NCBI GenBank assembly: GCA_050184585.1
Contig: JBFXAF010000003.1
Span: 62,001 to 126,000 of the forward strand
Origin: JBFXAF01 sp050184585
GTDB taxonomy: Bacteria; Pseudomonadota; Alphaproteobacteria; Rhizobiales; Rhizobiaceae
Length of the DNA: 64,000 nt
Reading direction: 5' to 3'
This document shows, one piece after another, positions 1-8,286 of this stretch. A program made the translations under genes and the position numbers. The notes under the pieces are model-generated. The model searched no databases, was not told where the DNA came from, and worked only from the letters and a program-made list of their open reading frames with translations. Every line of letters begins with the position of its first letter. Within the stretch, counting starts at the first letter, position 1.

Positions 1-2697
1 GACGAGGTCCGGCCGCGCCATGCCGCGGATGCCGACGAAGTCGGCCTTCTTCCTGCCGACCGCCCAATCGAGCCCGGCATCGTTGGTCGTCACCGTGCCG
101 TCCGTGTCCTGGCCGACGATGATGTAGCCCTTCTCGGCGCGCAGAACATGCATCGCCTCGGTCCCGTAGGCGCAGGCGCCGTGCTTCTGGCCTTCCGCCC
201 ACAGCATCTCCCACACGGCCTGCCCGTAATCCGCCGGCACGTTGACCTCGAAGCCACGATCTCCGGTGAACGACATGCGGAAAAGCCGCGTCGGCACGCC
301 GCAGATCCTGCCCTCTCGAACCGACATGTGCGGCAGCGCCTCGTCCGACATGTCGATGCCCTCGACCAGCGGCGCGATGATGTCGCGCGACTTCGGTCCC
401 TGCACGGCGATCACCGCCCACTGCTCGCTGATCGAGGTGAGCCAGACCTTGAGGTGCGGGAACTCGGTCTGGAGATAGTCCTCCATATGGTTCATCACCC
501 GCGCCGCGCCGCCGGTCGTGGTGGTCACATGGAAGCGGTCGGGCGCCAGCCGGCCAACCACGCCGTCGTCATAGATGAAGCCGTCCTCGCGCAGCATGAT
601 GCCATAGCGACAGCGGCCCGGTTCCAGCTTCTCCCACGGGTTGGTGTAGAGCAGCTCCATGAACCTGGCTGCATCGGGCCCGACCACCTCGATCTTGCCG
701 AGCGTCGAGGCATCGAAGAGACCGGCCGCGTTGCGCACGGTCACGCATTCGCGGTTGACAGCGGCATGCATGTCCTCGCCGCGCCTGGGGAAGTACCATG
801 CTCGCTTCCACTGGCCGACATCCTCGAACACCGCGCCCTGCGCCTCGGCCCAGGGATGGATCGGCGTCTTGCGCGTCGGGTCGAACAGTCTGCCCTTCCC
901 GTGCCCGACGATCGATCCGAAGGTGACCGGCGTGAACGGGGCACGGAACGTCGTCAGTCCGACCTCCGGCACGTCCTTGCCCAGCGCCTCGGCGGCGATC
1001 GCCAGGCCGTGCATGTTGGATGTCTTGCCCTGGTCGGTCGCCATGCCGTTGGTGGTGAAGCGCTTGACGTGCTCGATCGAGCGGAAGCCCTCGCGGACGG
1101 CAAGCCTTATGTCCTTGGCGGTCACGTCGTTCTGGAAGTCCACGAACGCCTTGGCCGTGGAACCCGCGTCGGCGCCCGGCGCCGCGCCGATGATGCCGCC
1201 GGCGAAGGTCTCGGCCGAAGACGCGGTGATCTTCACGCCCTTCACCGCCTTGCCACCGGCCGACTTCGCCGCTGACTCGCCCGATGCGAACCCCTCGTCG
1301 ATCGAGGCCTGCAGCCCGTCCGTGCCGCCGCAGGCGCCGACCGACACGCAGTCCTGCGCATAGGCTCCGGGCAGGAAGCGCCGGGTCGCCTCGTCGAAGG
1401 CGACCTTGCCGCGTGACTGCGAGAACAGGTGCACGGAGGGTGTCCAGCCGGCCGAAACGAGGAGCGCATCGACGGAAATCGTGCGCTCGGAACCCCCGGC
1501 CTTCGGGCTGATCGTCATGGACGACACCCGCAGCCGTCCCGCCGTCTTCACGACCATACGGCCGTGATTGACCTCGATGCCGAGCGCGCGCGCCTCGTCG
1601 ACGGCGGGTCCGGTGGGGTTGTCGCGCACGTCGACGATCGCCGCGATGCCGACGCCAGCCTTCCGCAGGTCGATCGCCGCCGCATAGGCGGAATCGTTCG
1701 CGGCATAGACGCCGACATTGCGTCCGACCGCTACGCCATAGTGATTGAGATAGGTCCGCGCTGCCGATGCCAGAATGATCCCCGGCCGGTCGTTGTCGGC
1801 GAACACCATGTGCCGCTCGATGGCGCCGGTGGAGAGGATCACTCGCTTCGCCCGCACCTTCCAGAGCCGCTCGCGTACCAGCTTGCTTCCTGGGTTGGCG
1901 AGGTGGTCGCTCACACGCTCCACCAAGCCGACCAGGTTCTGTGCGTAGTAGCCGAAGGCGGTGGTGCGCGGCAGCAGCCGCACATTGTCCATCGCCGCGA
2001 GCTTCGCGATGGAAGCCTGCGCCCAGGCGAAGCCGTCCTGTCCGTCGACGGTCGCGCCGCTCTCGAATTGCAACGCGCCGCCGAACGTCGCCCGCTCGTC
2101 GGCGAGGATGACGCGGACGCCGCTCTCGGCAGCGGCGACAGCCGCCGCGATGCCTGCCGCGCCGCCGCCGATCACCAGCACGTCGCAATGCGCGTAGCGC
2201 GAGGCGTAGTGGTCCGGATCCGGCTGGTCCGGCGACCTGCCGAGGCCTGCCGCCGCACGGATGTTCGGCTCGTAGACATGCTTCCAGGCCGCCTTCGGCC
2301 ACATGAAGGTCTTGTAGTAGAAGCCGGCCGAGAACATCGGCGAGGCGACGTCGTTGACCGCCCCCGCGTCGAAGGCGAGCGATGGCCAGCGGTTCTGCGA
2401 TTCCACCGTCAGCCCGTCATAGATCTCCTGCACGGTCGCCCGGATGTTCGGCGTCTTGCGCGCCGCGTCGCGCATGACCGTCACCAGCGCGTTCGGCTCC
2501 TCCGATCCGGCCGAAAGAGCACCGCGCGGACGGTGGTACTTGAAGGACCGGCCCATCAGGTGGACGCCGTTGGCGAGCAGCGCGGAAGCGACCGTGTCGC
2601 CCTCGATGCCGGAATAAGAGGCGCCGTCAAAGGAAAAGCGCACGGCCTTGGCGGGCGTCAGCCTGCCCGCGCCGGGGATGCGGAAGGAGGCGGTCAT
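1..2697 (-). CDS. soxA: Sarcosine oxidase alpha subunit (partial, C-terminus beyond left edge)
   Basis: This is the large subunit of heterotetrameric sarcosine oxidase, which demethylates sarcosine to glycine and passes the one-carbon unit to tetrahydrofolate. The 899 codons visible run in frame to the first base; the family is about 1000 residues, so roughly the last tenth is missing. The N-terminus has the ferredoxin-like fold region with MGRSFKYHRPRG near residue 50, a dinucleotide-binding GGGAAGIAAA near residue 170, and an aminomethyltransferase (GCV_T) region from about residue 615. The start is the ATG followed by TASFRIPGAG, with GGAGAGA just upstream. It lies downstream of soxB and soxD, separated from soxD by an inverted repeat. 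The subunit soxG would be expected beyond the edge. Identification is firm. Confidence 0.95.
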   Translation of the reverse strand, partial: MTASFRIPGAGRLTPAKAVRFSFDGASYSGIEGDTVASALLANGVHLMGRSFKYHRPRGALSAGSEEPNALVTVMRDAARKTPNIRATVQEIYDGLTVESQNRWPSLAFDAGAVNDVASPMFSAGFYYKTFMWPKAAWKHVYEPNIRAAAGLGRSPDQPDPDHYASRYAHCDVLVIGGGAAGIAAAVAAAESGVRVILADERATFGGALQFESGATVDGQDGFAWAQASIAKLAAMDNVRLLPRTTAFGYYAQNLVGLVERVSDHLANPGSKLVRERLWKVRAKRVILSTGAIERHMVFADNDRPGIILASAARTYLNHYGVAVGRNVGVYAANDSAYAAAIDLRKAGVGIAAIVDVRDNPTGPAVDEARALGIEVNHGRMVVKTAGRLRVSSMTISPKAGGSERTISVDALLVSAGWTPSVHLFSQSRGKVAFDEATRRFLPGAYAQDCVSVGACGGTDGLQASIDEGFASGESAAKSAGGKAVKGVKITASSAETFAGGIIGAAPGADAGSTAKAFVDFQNDVTAKDIRLAVREGFRSIEHVKRFTTNGMATDQGKTSNMHGLAIAAEALGKDVPEVGLTTFRAPFTPVTFGSIVGHGKGRLFDPTRKTPIHPWAEAQGAVFEDVGQWKRAWYFPRRGEDMHAAVNRECVTVRNAAGLFDASTLGKIEVVGPDAARFMELLYTNPWEKLEPGRCRYGIMLREDGFIYDDGVVGRLAPDRFHVTTTTGGAARVMNHMEDYLQTEFPHLKVWLTSISEQWAVIAVQGPKSRDIIAPLVEGIDMSDEALPHMSVREGRICGVPTRLFRMSFTGDRGFEVNVPADYGQAVWEMLWAEGQKHGACAYGTEAMHVLRAEKGYIIVGQDTDGTVTTNDAGLDWAVGRKKADFVGIRGMARPDLV

Positions 2698-2730
2698 TGG
2701 TCTCTCCTCCCGCAGGGGCTAGATCCGATG

Positions 2731-2891
2731 GGACCCCCCTCTGGCCTGCCGGCCATCTCCCCCTCAAGGGGGGAGATCGGACGTCGCCGGCAGTCTCGCC
2801 AGCCATCGACAGCAAAGGAAAGAGGCCGAGGCACATGAAGGATAATCTCCCCCCTTGAGGGGGAGATGGCCGGCAGGCCAGAGGGGGGTCC
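2731..2891. repeat. Perfect 47-bp inverted repeat, MITE-like rhizobial intergenic element
   Basis: Arms 2731-2777 and 2845-2891 are exact reverse complements over 47 bases, with a 67-base spacer. Each arm also has its own short hairpin (CTCCCCCTCAAGGGGGGAG). The element lies in the gap between soxD and soxA, inside the operon. GC-rich palindromes of this look are scattered through Mesorhizobium-type genomes, from memory; the copy number here is unknown. In RNA it would fold into a long stem and could attenuate or process the transcript before soxA. Confidence 0.9.
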
Positions 2892-2905
2892 AAGGAGATT
2901 GGCCA

Positions 2906-3283
2906 CTATGCTTCTCCCTTCTTGCGCCGCGCCTGCTTCTTCACGTTCAGCTGGTCCGGCGGACGGTTCGCATAGGCGGCCGGCCCGGAGTCGTTCGCCG
3001 ACTTCGGCAGGGTTGGCTTCGGCTCGCCGGCCTTGTAGGTCGTGACGAACTTGTCGCTCACCGTATCGCGCACCGCATTGAAGAAGCGCGCGCAGCCATG
3101 CACATGCCGCCACCGCTCATAGGCCATGCCCTTCGGGTTCGAGCGGATGAAGAAGAAACCCTCGAACGCCTCGTCGCTCTCGCCGGCGATGTTGGTCGAG
3201 CGCGCGACATGCGCCTCGCCGGCATGGCGGAACTCGAGTTCCGGGCGCTCTTCCTCGCAATAGGGGCAGCGGATGAGAAGCAT
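2906..3283 (-). CDS. soxD: Sarcosine oxidase delta subunit
   Basis: The 125-residue product opens with MLLIRCPYCEEERPELEF, the zinc-ribbon start of the SoxD family, in which cysteine residues (CPYC near residue 6 and a later HGCARFFN segment) bind zinc. It is a small structural subunit of the heterotetrameric enzyme. The tail (KKQARRKKGEA) is basic and low-complexity. The gene sits between soxB and soxA as in other sox operons, but here a short exported protein gene separates it from soxB. Two bases separate it from that upstream gene, so co-transcription is near certain. Confidence 0.93.
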   Translation of the reverse strand: MLLIRCPYCEEERPELEFRHAGEAHVARSTNIAGESDEAFEGFFFIRSNPKGMAYERWRHVHGCARFFNAVRDTVSDKFVTTYKAGEPKPTLPKSANDSGPAAYANRPPDQLNVKKQARRKKGEA

Positions 3284-3285
3284 GG

Positions 3286-3690
3286 TCAGGCGTCTTTCTC
3301 GTCGGGGCAGATGGCGAACCCCATCGTCTCGTAGGGCGCCAGCCGCGTGATCAGGGCCTCGAGGCTGTCATAAGGCGCGTAGAGTTCGCGATCCTCGATC
3401 GTTGCGAACAGCGCGAACGGGTTGGTCGTCACCACGACCATGCGCGGCAGCGTCATGTTGCCGATCTCCCCCATCTCCTCCGACGTCAGTATCTCGGCGA
3501 AGAACACCTGGCGCTGTCCTTGCAGGGTGATGCAGGACAGTTCGCCCACGTCGATCGAGAACGGCCACTCCGTCGTCGCCTCGGCGCGGCTGATGACCAT
3601 CTCGCCGATGATGTCGTCGAAAGCGCTTGGCCGATCCTCCGCGAGGATCAGCGGCGCCACGACGGCGAGGGCGATGGCGGTCGGCGTCAT
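3286..3690 (-). CDS. Small putative exported protein inside the sox operon
   Basis: I do not recognise a family. The 134-residue product has a hydrophobic N-terminus (TAIALAVVAPLILAEDR) that could be a signal peptide or an anchor, followed by an acidic soluble domain. Its ATG overlaps the stop codon of soxB by one base (TGATG), so it is translationally coupled to soxB. A longer open frame continues upstream through soxB, but it runs antisense-like through a strongly coding gene and has no independent support. The role is unknown; position suggests a part in sarcosine or glycine betaine use. The TM segment is short, so export is only probable. Confidence 0.6.
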   Translation of the reverse strand: MTPTAIALAVVAPLILAEDRPSAFDDIIGEMVISRAEATTEWPFSIDVGELSCITLQGQRQVFFAEILTSEEMGEIGNMTLPRMVVVTTNPFALFATIEDRELYAPYDSLEALITRLAPYETMGFAICPDEKDA

Positions 3691-4943
3691 CAGTGCGCCA
3701 CGGCGGCGGCCGCCGCTTCGTCGATCAGCCGGCCGGTGCGGAAACGCTCGAGGGTGAAGCCGGCGTTGATCGGGTGCGGATTGTCGTTTGCGATGGTGTG
3801 GGCGAAGACGTGGCCGGAGCCCGGCGTCGCCTTGAACCCGCCCGTGCCCCAGCCGCAATTGACGTAGAGGCCGGGCACCGGCGTCTTGGCCAGGATCGGC
3901 GAGCGGTCTGGCGTCACGTCGACGATGCCGCCCCAGGACCGCAGCATCTTCATCCGCCCGAAGATCGGGAACATCTCGCAGATCGCCTCCAGCGTGTGCT
4001 CCAGGATGTGAAGCCCGCCCGTCTGCGAGTAGGATGTGTACTGGTCGGTGCCCGCACCGATCACCAATTCCCCCTTGTCGGACTGCGAGATATAGGCGTG
4101 CACGGTGTTCGACATCACCACGCAGGGGAACACGGGCTTCACGGGCTCCGAGACCAGCGCCTGGAGCGGATAGGATTCGAGTGGCATCCTGACGTCGGCC
4201 ATCTGCATGATCACGGAAGTATGGCCGGCGGCCACCACGCCGACCTTCTTGGCGCCGATGAAGCCGCGGCTGGTCTCGACACCGGTCACATGGCCGTTGG
4301 AGGAGCGGCGGACCCCGGTCACCTCGCAGTTCTGGATGATGTGGACGCCACGGTCCGCGGCTGCCCTCGCGTAACCCCACGCGACGGCGTCATGGCGGGC
4401 CGTGCCGCCCCGCCGCTGGAGAGTGGCGCCCACGACCGGATAGCGGGCCGCCCTGGAGACATTGAGCGGCGGGCAGTAGTCCTTCGCCTGGTCCGGCGTC
4501 ATCCATTCGTTGTCGATGCCGTTCAGCCGGTTGGCGTGGACGTGGCGCTTGAGCACCTGGATGTCGTGCACGTTGTGGGCGAGCATCATCACGCCGCGCG
4601 GCGAGTACATGACGTTGTAGTTGAGGTCCTGGCTGAGCCCGTCCCAGAGTTTCACGGCATGGTCGTAGATGCCGGCGCTCTCGTCATAGAGGTAGTTCGA
4701 GCGGATGATGGTGGTGTTGCGGCCGGTGTTTCCACCCCCGAGCCAGCCCTTCTCCAGCACCGCCACATTGGTGATGCCGTGCTCCTTGGCGAGGTAATAG
4801 GCCGTCGCCAGTCCGTGGCCGCCCGCGCCGACGACGATGACGTCATACTCCTTGCGCGGTTCGGGCGAGGACCATTGCTCCTCCCATCCCTTGTGCCCGC
4901 GCATCGCCTCCCGGGCGATGGCGAAGACGGAATATCTGCGCAT
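3690..4943 (-). CDS. soxB: Sarcosine oxidase beta subunit
   Basis: The 417-residue flavoprotein carries the catalytic site of sarcosine oxidase. It shows the FAD-binding VIVVGAGGHGLATAYYLA near residue 35, the GNTGRNTTIIRSNY segment of the covalent/noncovalent flavin region, and the C-terminal NCGWGTGGFKATPGSG. I start it at MRRYSVFAIAREA, the usual family start, with GAGAGAGGC upstream; a longer frame adds 44 unlikely residues. It is the first gene of the operon, followed by the small exported protein gene, soxD and soxA. Confidence 0.95.
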   Translation of the reverse strand: MRRYSVFAIAREAMRGHKGWEEQWSSPEPRKEYDVIVVGAGGHGLATAYYLAKEHGITNVAVLEKGWLGGGNTGRNTTIIRSNYLYDESAGIYDHAVKLWDGLSQDLNYNVMYSPRGVMMLAHNVHDIQVLKRHVHANRLNGIDNEWMTPDQAKDYCPPLNVSRAARYPVVGATLQRRGGTARHDAVAWGYARAAADRGVHIIQNCEVTGVRRSSNGHVTGVETSRGFIGAKKVGVVAAGHTSVIMQMADVRMPLESYPLQALVSEPVKPVFPCVVMSNTVHAYISQSDKGELVIGAGTDQYTSYSQTGGLHILEHTLEAICEMFPIFGRMKMLRSWGGIVDVTPDRSPILAKTPVPGLYVNCGWGTGGFKATPGSGHVFAHTIANDNPHPINAGFTLERFRTGRLIDEAAAAAVAH

Positions 4944-5012
4944 CTGACAAGCCTCTCTCACTGACGCCGCGGACACGGTGCCAGAGGTCCGACTTCTAGC
5001 CAATCGGGGTCC

Positions 5013-5028
5013 ATGGCAAATGTGCCAT
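5013..5028. promoter_or_regulatory. Candidate operator upstream of soxB
   Basis: A perfect dyad, ATGGCA-AATG-TGCCAT, lies about 70 bases upstream of the soxB start in the divergent gap between soxB and the SET-domain gene. Its position fits an activator or repressor site for the sarcosine operon. No regulator gene is adjacent in the window, so the binding protein is unknown. Confidence 0.35.
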
Positions 5029-5193
5029 TTGCGACGGGTGCGGACGCTTCGCGCACGCGCAGCATCCATCTTCACCGGAACACCGGCCTGCTTCCAGCGT
5101 TCACGGTGTTCGCGGGACCAGACATGCGGATTTGTCTTGCGTTCCGACGCGAACCTGCAATTGCATGGACGTTACCATCCGGAGATTCACCTC

Positions 5194-5580
5194 ATGCTTC
5201 TGGTCCGCTCCTATGTCGCGCCGAGCGCGATCGAGGGCATCGGCGTGTTCGCGGCCGAGCCGATCGCCAAGGGCGCCCCCATCTGGCGGCTCAACCCCGA
5301 TTTCGACCGGCTGATCGCGACGGAAAAGTACGAGATCGCGGAGCCGTTCCTGAAGGATTTCCTCGACCGCTACGCCTACCCGAGTCCCGACAAGCCCGGC
5401 TTCCTCGTCTACGAGGTCGACAACGGGCGTTTCATGAACCACTCCGAAACCCCGAATACCGACTTCACCCAGTTCGGCGGAGCTTTCGCACTCCGCGACA
5501 TCGGCGCCGGCGAGGAGATCACCTGCAACTACGCCGACTTCCATGAAGGATACGAACTGCTGCCGAGCGCAGCGGCGTGA
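5194..5580 (+). CDS. SET domain-containing protein
   Basis: The 128-residue product is essentially one SET domain. It shows the GIGVFAAEPIAKGAPIW opening, the NHSETPNT motif near residue 83 and the EEITCNYADF motif near the end, which together form the S-adenosylmethionine and lysine pocket in SET methyltransferases. The bacterial substrate is unknown. I start at the ATG before LLVRSYV, with CGGAG 9 bases upstream; in-frame codons further upstream add no family sequence. It is divergent from soxB and followed by rpsU. Confidence 0.85.
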   Translation: MLLVRSYVAPSAIEGIGVFAAEPIAKGAPIWRLNPDFDRLIATEKYEIAEPFLKDFLDRYAYPSPDKPGFLVYEVDNGRFMNHSETPNTDFTQFGGAFALRDIGAGEEITCNYADFHEGYELLPSAAA

Positions 5581-5644
5581 GCGACCCGCGTCCTGTGGAC
5601 ATCGCGACCTGATTCTGATAACAGCCGCCGCAATTCGCGGTGGG

Positions 5645-5661
5645 ACCGCCGCGGAGGCGGT
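5645..5661 (+). other. Short hairpin in the rpsU leader region
   Basis: ACCGCC-GCGGA-GGCGGT can form a 6-bp stem between the SET-domain gene and rpsU, 49 bases before the rpsU start. There is no T-run after it. It may be a weak terminator of the upstream gene or a leader structure for S21 control; nothing more can be said. Confidence 0.3.
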
Positions 5662-5709
5662 ACGACATGCGTTACTGCCTCGTTCCTTGATCGTGACATA
5701 GGATCGAAC

Positions 5710-5952
5710 GTGCAGGTACTCGTACGCGACAACAACGTCGACCAGGCCCTTCGTGCGCTGAAGAAGAAGATGCAGCGCGAGGGCATCTTCCGCGAGATGA
5801 AGATGCGCGGACACTACGAGAAGCCATCCGAGAAGCGAGCCCGCGAGAAGGCGGAGGCTGTCCGCCGCGCCCGCAAGCTGGCCCGCAAGCGTGCGCAGCG
5901 CGAGGGCCTCGTCCCCGGCGGACGCGCCCCCGTGGCGGCGCCAGCGCGCTGA
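5710..5952 (+). CDS. rpsU: 30S ribosomal protein S21
   Basis: The 80-residue basic protein matches S21 along its length: MQVLVRDNNVDQALRALKKKMQREG, then a long arginine- and lysine-rich helix, ending in an alphaproteobacterial extension (PGGRAPVAAPAR). S21 binds the 16S rRNA platform near the anti-Shine-Dalgarno region and helps start translation. The start codon is GTG, since no ATG lies at the conserved N-terminus. Confidence 0.96.
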   Translation: MQVLVRDNNVDQALRALKKKMQREGIFREMKMRGHYEKPSEKRAREKAEAVRRARKLARKRAQREGLVPGGRAPVAAPAR

Positions 5953-6066
5953 GCCGCCCCTTTTCGTCCTTATTTCGGCTGTAGCCGACTAGGCGGCGCG
6001 ATGATGAATCGGCGCCCTGCTTGTTGCATTGGCCCGTGGCGGACGGGCGCTGAGAGGGAAAGCTGC

Positions 6067-6915
6067 ATGCCGGAACTGACCGTCGCCCGACGGCCTTCGA
6101 TCTGGCGCTCGGGCGCCCCGCTCATTGTCATGCTGGCGGCAATCCCCCTCGCAGCCTGCCAGACGGCGCCGATGGGTGAGGTCGCGTCGATCGATGTCGC
6201 GCAGGGTTCCGAGGAGAACATCGCCTCCCTTTCCGCGGTGATCGAACGAAGCCCCCGCGACCCGGAAGCGTACAACGTTCGCGGCTCCGCCTATGGCCGT
6301 GGCGGGCGTTACAAGGAGGCGCTCGAGGATTTCAATACCGCGATCAAGCTGAACCCGTCTTTCTACCAGGCCTACTCCAACCGCGCGTTGATCCACCGCT
6401 TCCTCGGCAACCAGCAGGCGGCGCTCCAGGACTACAACCGCTCCATCCAGATCAATGCGAGCTACGACGCCGCCTACATCGGACGCGGCGACCTCTATCG
6501 GAAGGCAGGCCGGGTGAACGAGGCCTTCAACGACTTCCAGCGCGCCATCCAGCTCGACACGACGGACGGACGCGCCTATCACCGCCGCGGCCTGATCTAC
6601 CAGAGCCAGGGCCAGCATGGTTTCGCCATCGAGGATTTCTCGACTGCGATATCGTTGTCGCCGGATTCTCCTGAGCCCTACAATGGTCGTGGCATCTCCT
6701 ATATCGCCATGAACGACGACGACAACGCGCTCGCCGACTTCAACACGGCGATAAAACTGAACGAAGGCGTTGCGGAGAGCTGGGCGAACCAGGGGCTCGT
6801 CTTCGAACGCCAGGGGGACAAGGCGCGCGCCGCCAAATCCTACAGCTACGCCGTCAGGCTCGACCCGCAATACGCGCCGGCGACCGAGGGTCTCGCCCGC
6901 ACGCGCGGGGCCTGA
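6067..6915 (+). CDS. TPR-repeat lipoprotein
   Basis: The 282-residue protein has a lipoprotein signal ending in IPLAAC-Q near residue 35, then about six tetratricopeptide repeats (units such as AYNVRGSAYGRGGRYKEALEDFNTAIKLNP) from about residue 65 to the end. TPR domains hold protein partners; the lipid anchor puts this one on a periplasm-facing membrane. It resembles NlpI-type lipoproteins in layout, but I cannot assign that role. The start ATG (MPELTVARR) lies after GAGAGGGAAAGC; an in-frame ATG 66 bases upstream is possible but leaves the signal peptide too far inside. Confidence 0.85.
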   Translation: MPELTVARRPSIWRSGAPLIVMLAAIPLAACQTAPMGEVASIDVAQGSEENIASLSAVIERSPRDPEAYNVRGSAYGRGGRYKEALEDFNTAIKLNPSFYQAYSNRALIHRFLGNQQAALQDYNRSIQINASYDAAYIGRGDLYRKAGRVNEAFNDFQRAIQLDTTDGRAYHRRGLIYQSQGQHGFAIEDFSTAISLSPDSPEPYNGRGISYIAMNDDDNALADFNTAIKLNEGVAESWANQGLVFERQGDKARAAKSYSYAVRLDPQYAPATEGLARTRGA

Positions 6916-6974
6916 ACCGGAACCTTGTCGCCGGCCAGGGGTTTTCCCGGTCGGAAGCACAAGGAGTTCCCACC

Positions 6975-7451
6975 ATGAAACACGTCCTCGCCGCCGCGCT
7001 GGTCGCCGCGTCCTTCGCCGTCATTCCCGCCTCCGCCCAGGATCGCACCGAAGTCGGCCTGCTCGACTGCAAGGTCGAAGGTGGCGCGGGCTTCATCGTA
7101 GGTTCGTCCAAGGACGTGAGCTGCATATTCACCTCGGCCGATTCGTCCCGGGCTCCGGAAGCCTATGTCGGGAGCATCAACAAGGTTGGCCTCGACGTCG
7201 GCGTCACCGGTGCCGGCGTGATGAAGTGGTCGGTGCTGGCGCCGACGTCGGGGCAGTGGCCGGATGGCGCGCTGGCCGGCAACTATGTCGGCGCGAGCGC
7301 CGAAGCGACGGCAGCGGTCGGGGTCGGCGCAAACGTCCTGATCGGCGGTTCGTCCGACACCATCATGCTCCAGCCGCTCAGCGTCCAGGGCCAGACGGGG
7401 CTCAACGTCGCTGTCGGCGTCACCGACTTCAACCTGCAGCCGGCCGGTTGA
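6975..7451 (+). CDS. DUF992 exported protein
   Basis: The 158-residue product has a clean signal peptide (MKHVLAAALVAASFAVIPASAQ) and then the DUF992 pattern: GLLDCKVEGGAGFIVGSSK, two cysteines (LLDCK and VSCIF), and a repetitive glycine/alanine-rich segment (YVGASAEATAAVGVGANVLIGG). The family is common in Rhizobiales and has no known function. It is preceded by AAGGAG 6 bases before the ATG and follows the TPR lipoprotein by 59 bases, so they may share a transcript. Confidence 0.88.
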   Translation: MKHVLAAALVAASFAVIPASAQDRTEVGLLDCKVEGGAGFIVGSSKDVSCIFTSADSSRAPEAYVGSINKVGLDVGVTGAGVMKWSVLAPTSGQWPDGALAGNYVGASAEATAAVGVGANVLIGGSSDTIMLQPLSVQGQTGLNVAVGVTDFNLQPAG

Positions 7452-7589
7452 CCGGTTAACCGCCGGACTCGTCACCGCGACTGGTCCGGGCCTGGTCGAA
7501 CGTCTTTGCTCCCGATCAGGCGATCATGGCGCCGTACATCGCGCAATGATCGCCCCTTCTGGACCAATCCAACGATCTTTGCTGCCGCG

Positions 7590-7631
7590 CCATCCTAATA
7601 TAGAAACTATCCGGTTACTATATTGGGATGG
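7590..7631. promoter_or_regulatory. Candidate autoregulatory operator (AAC-N6-GTT core)
   Basis: An 18-base arm (7590-7607) and its near complement (7614-7631) match at 16 of 18 positions around a 6-base centre. The inner part reads AAAC-TATCCG-GTTA, that is AAC-N6-GTT, close to the CAAC-N6-GTTG site known for cyanobacterial SufR. It ends 7 bases before the start codon of the SufR-like regulator, so a bound regulator would block its own expression. Confidence 0.6.
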
Positions 7632-7638
7632 CGCGGTC

Positions 7639-8286
7639 ATGCCCTCTGCCCACTCGAGCGAAGAGCGCATCCTTCGCTTTCTCAAGTTTCGCGGGCCGCA
7701 GACCGCCGAGGCAGTGTCCCGGCATCTGAACATCTCCGTCGTCGGCGCGCGCAAGCATCTGGCGGCAATGCACGGCGAGACGCTGCTCGACTTTTTCGAC
7801 GAGGCGGGCGCCGTCGGCAGGCCCAAACGATACTGGAGCCTGACCGACAGGGCGCAGGCGCGTTTTCCCGATGTCCATGCCGTCCTCACCGTGGAGATGA
7901 TTGCGTCGATCCGCACCATCTTCGGCGCGGACGGCCTCGATCGACTGATCTCCGAGCGCGAGCGACAGACGCTGGTTCGCTACCGGGCGACCCTGGCCGG
8001 TGTAGCGAGCCTCGATGAGCGCGTCGCCCGCCTTGCGGGCATGCGCGCGGAGGAGGGCTACATGGCCGAGTGGTCACGCCTCGACGATGGCGCGCTGCTG
8101 CTCGTCGAGAACCACTGCCCGATCTGCGTTGCTGCGCGCGCCTGCCAGAACCTTTGCCGGTCGGAACTCGATGTCTTCAGCGCGGCGCTGGGCGAAGACG
8201 CTGTGGTCGAGCGGACCGAGCACATGTTCCAGGGCAGCCGCCGCTGTGCCTACCGCGTCGCCCTGCGGGCAGGACGGCATCCATGA
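7639..8286 (+). CDS. SufR-like helix-turn-helix regulator with C-terminal cysteine cluster
   Basis: The 215-residue protein has an N-terminal winged helix (residues 8-70: ILRFLKFRGPQTAEAVSRHL, then VVGARKHLAAM) and a C-terminal domain with cysteines at 160, 163, 169, 173 and 203 (CPIC, CQNLC, RRCAYRV). The layout ENHCPI...C..EL.VF...G...CAYR is that of the SufR-like Fe-S-sensing branch of the DeoR/ArsR group. I infer that it senses iron-sulfur status or a redox signal. The frame extends 31 codons upstream, but that would put the operator inside the gene. The downstream MFS gene overlaps its stop (ATGA), so the two are one operon. Confidence 0.75.
   Translation: MPSAHSSEERILRFLKFRGPQTAEAVSRHLNISVVGARKHLAAMHGETLLDFFDEAGAVGRPKRYWSLTDRAQARFPDVHAVLTVEMIASIRTIFGADGLDRLISERERQTLVRYRATLAGVASLDERVARLAGMRAEEGYMAEWSRLDDGALLLVENHCPICVAARACQNLCRSELDVFSAALGEDAVVERTEHMFQGSRRCAYRVALRAGRHP

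Noticed and set aside
148..2838. Long open frames on the plus strand and a shifted minus frame opposite soxA
   Set aside because: They lie across soxA, which shows clear family motifs in its own frame; such long shadow frames are common in GC-rich coding DNA.
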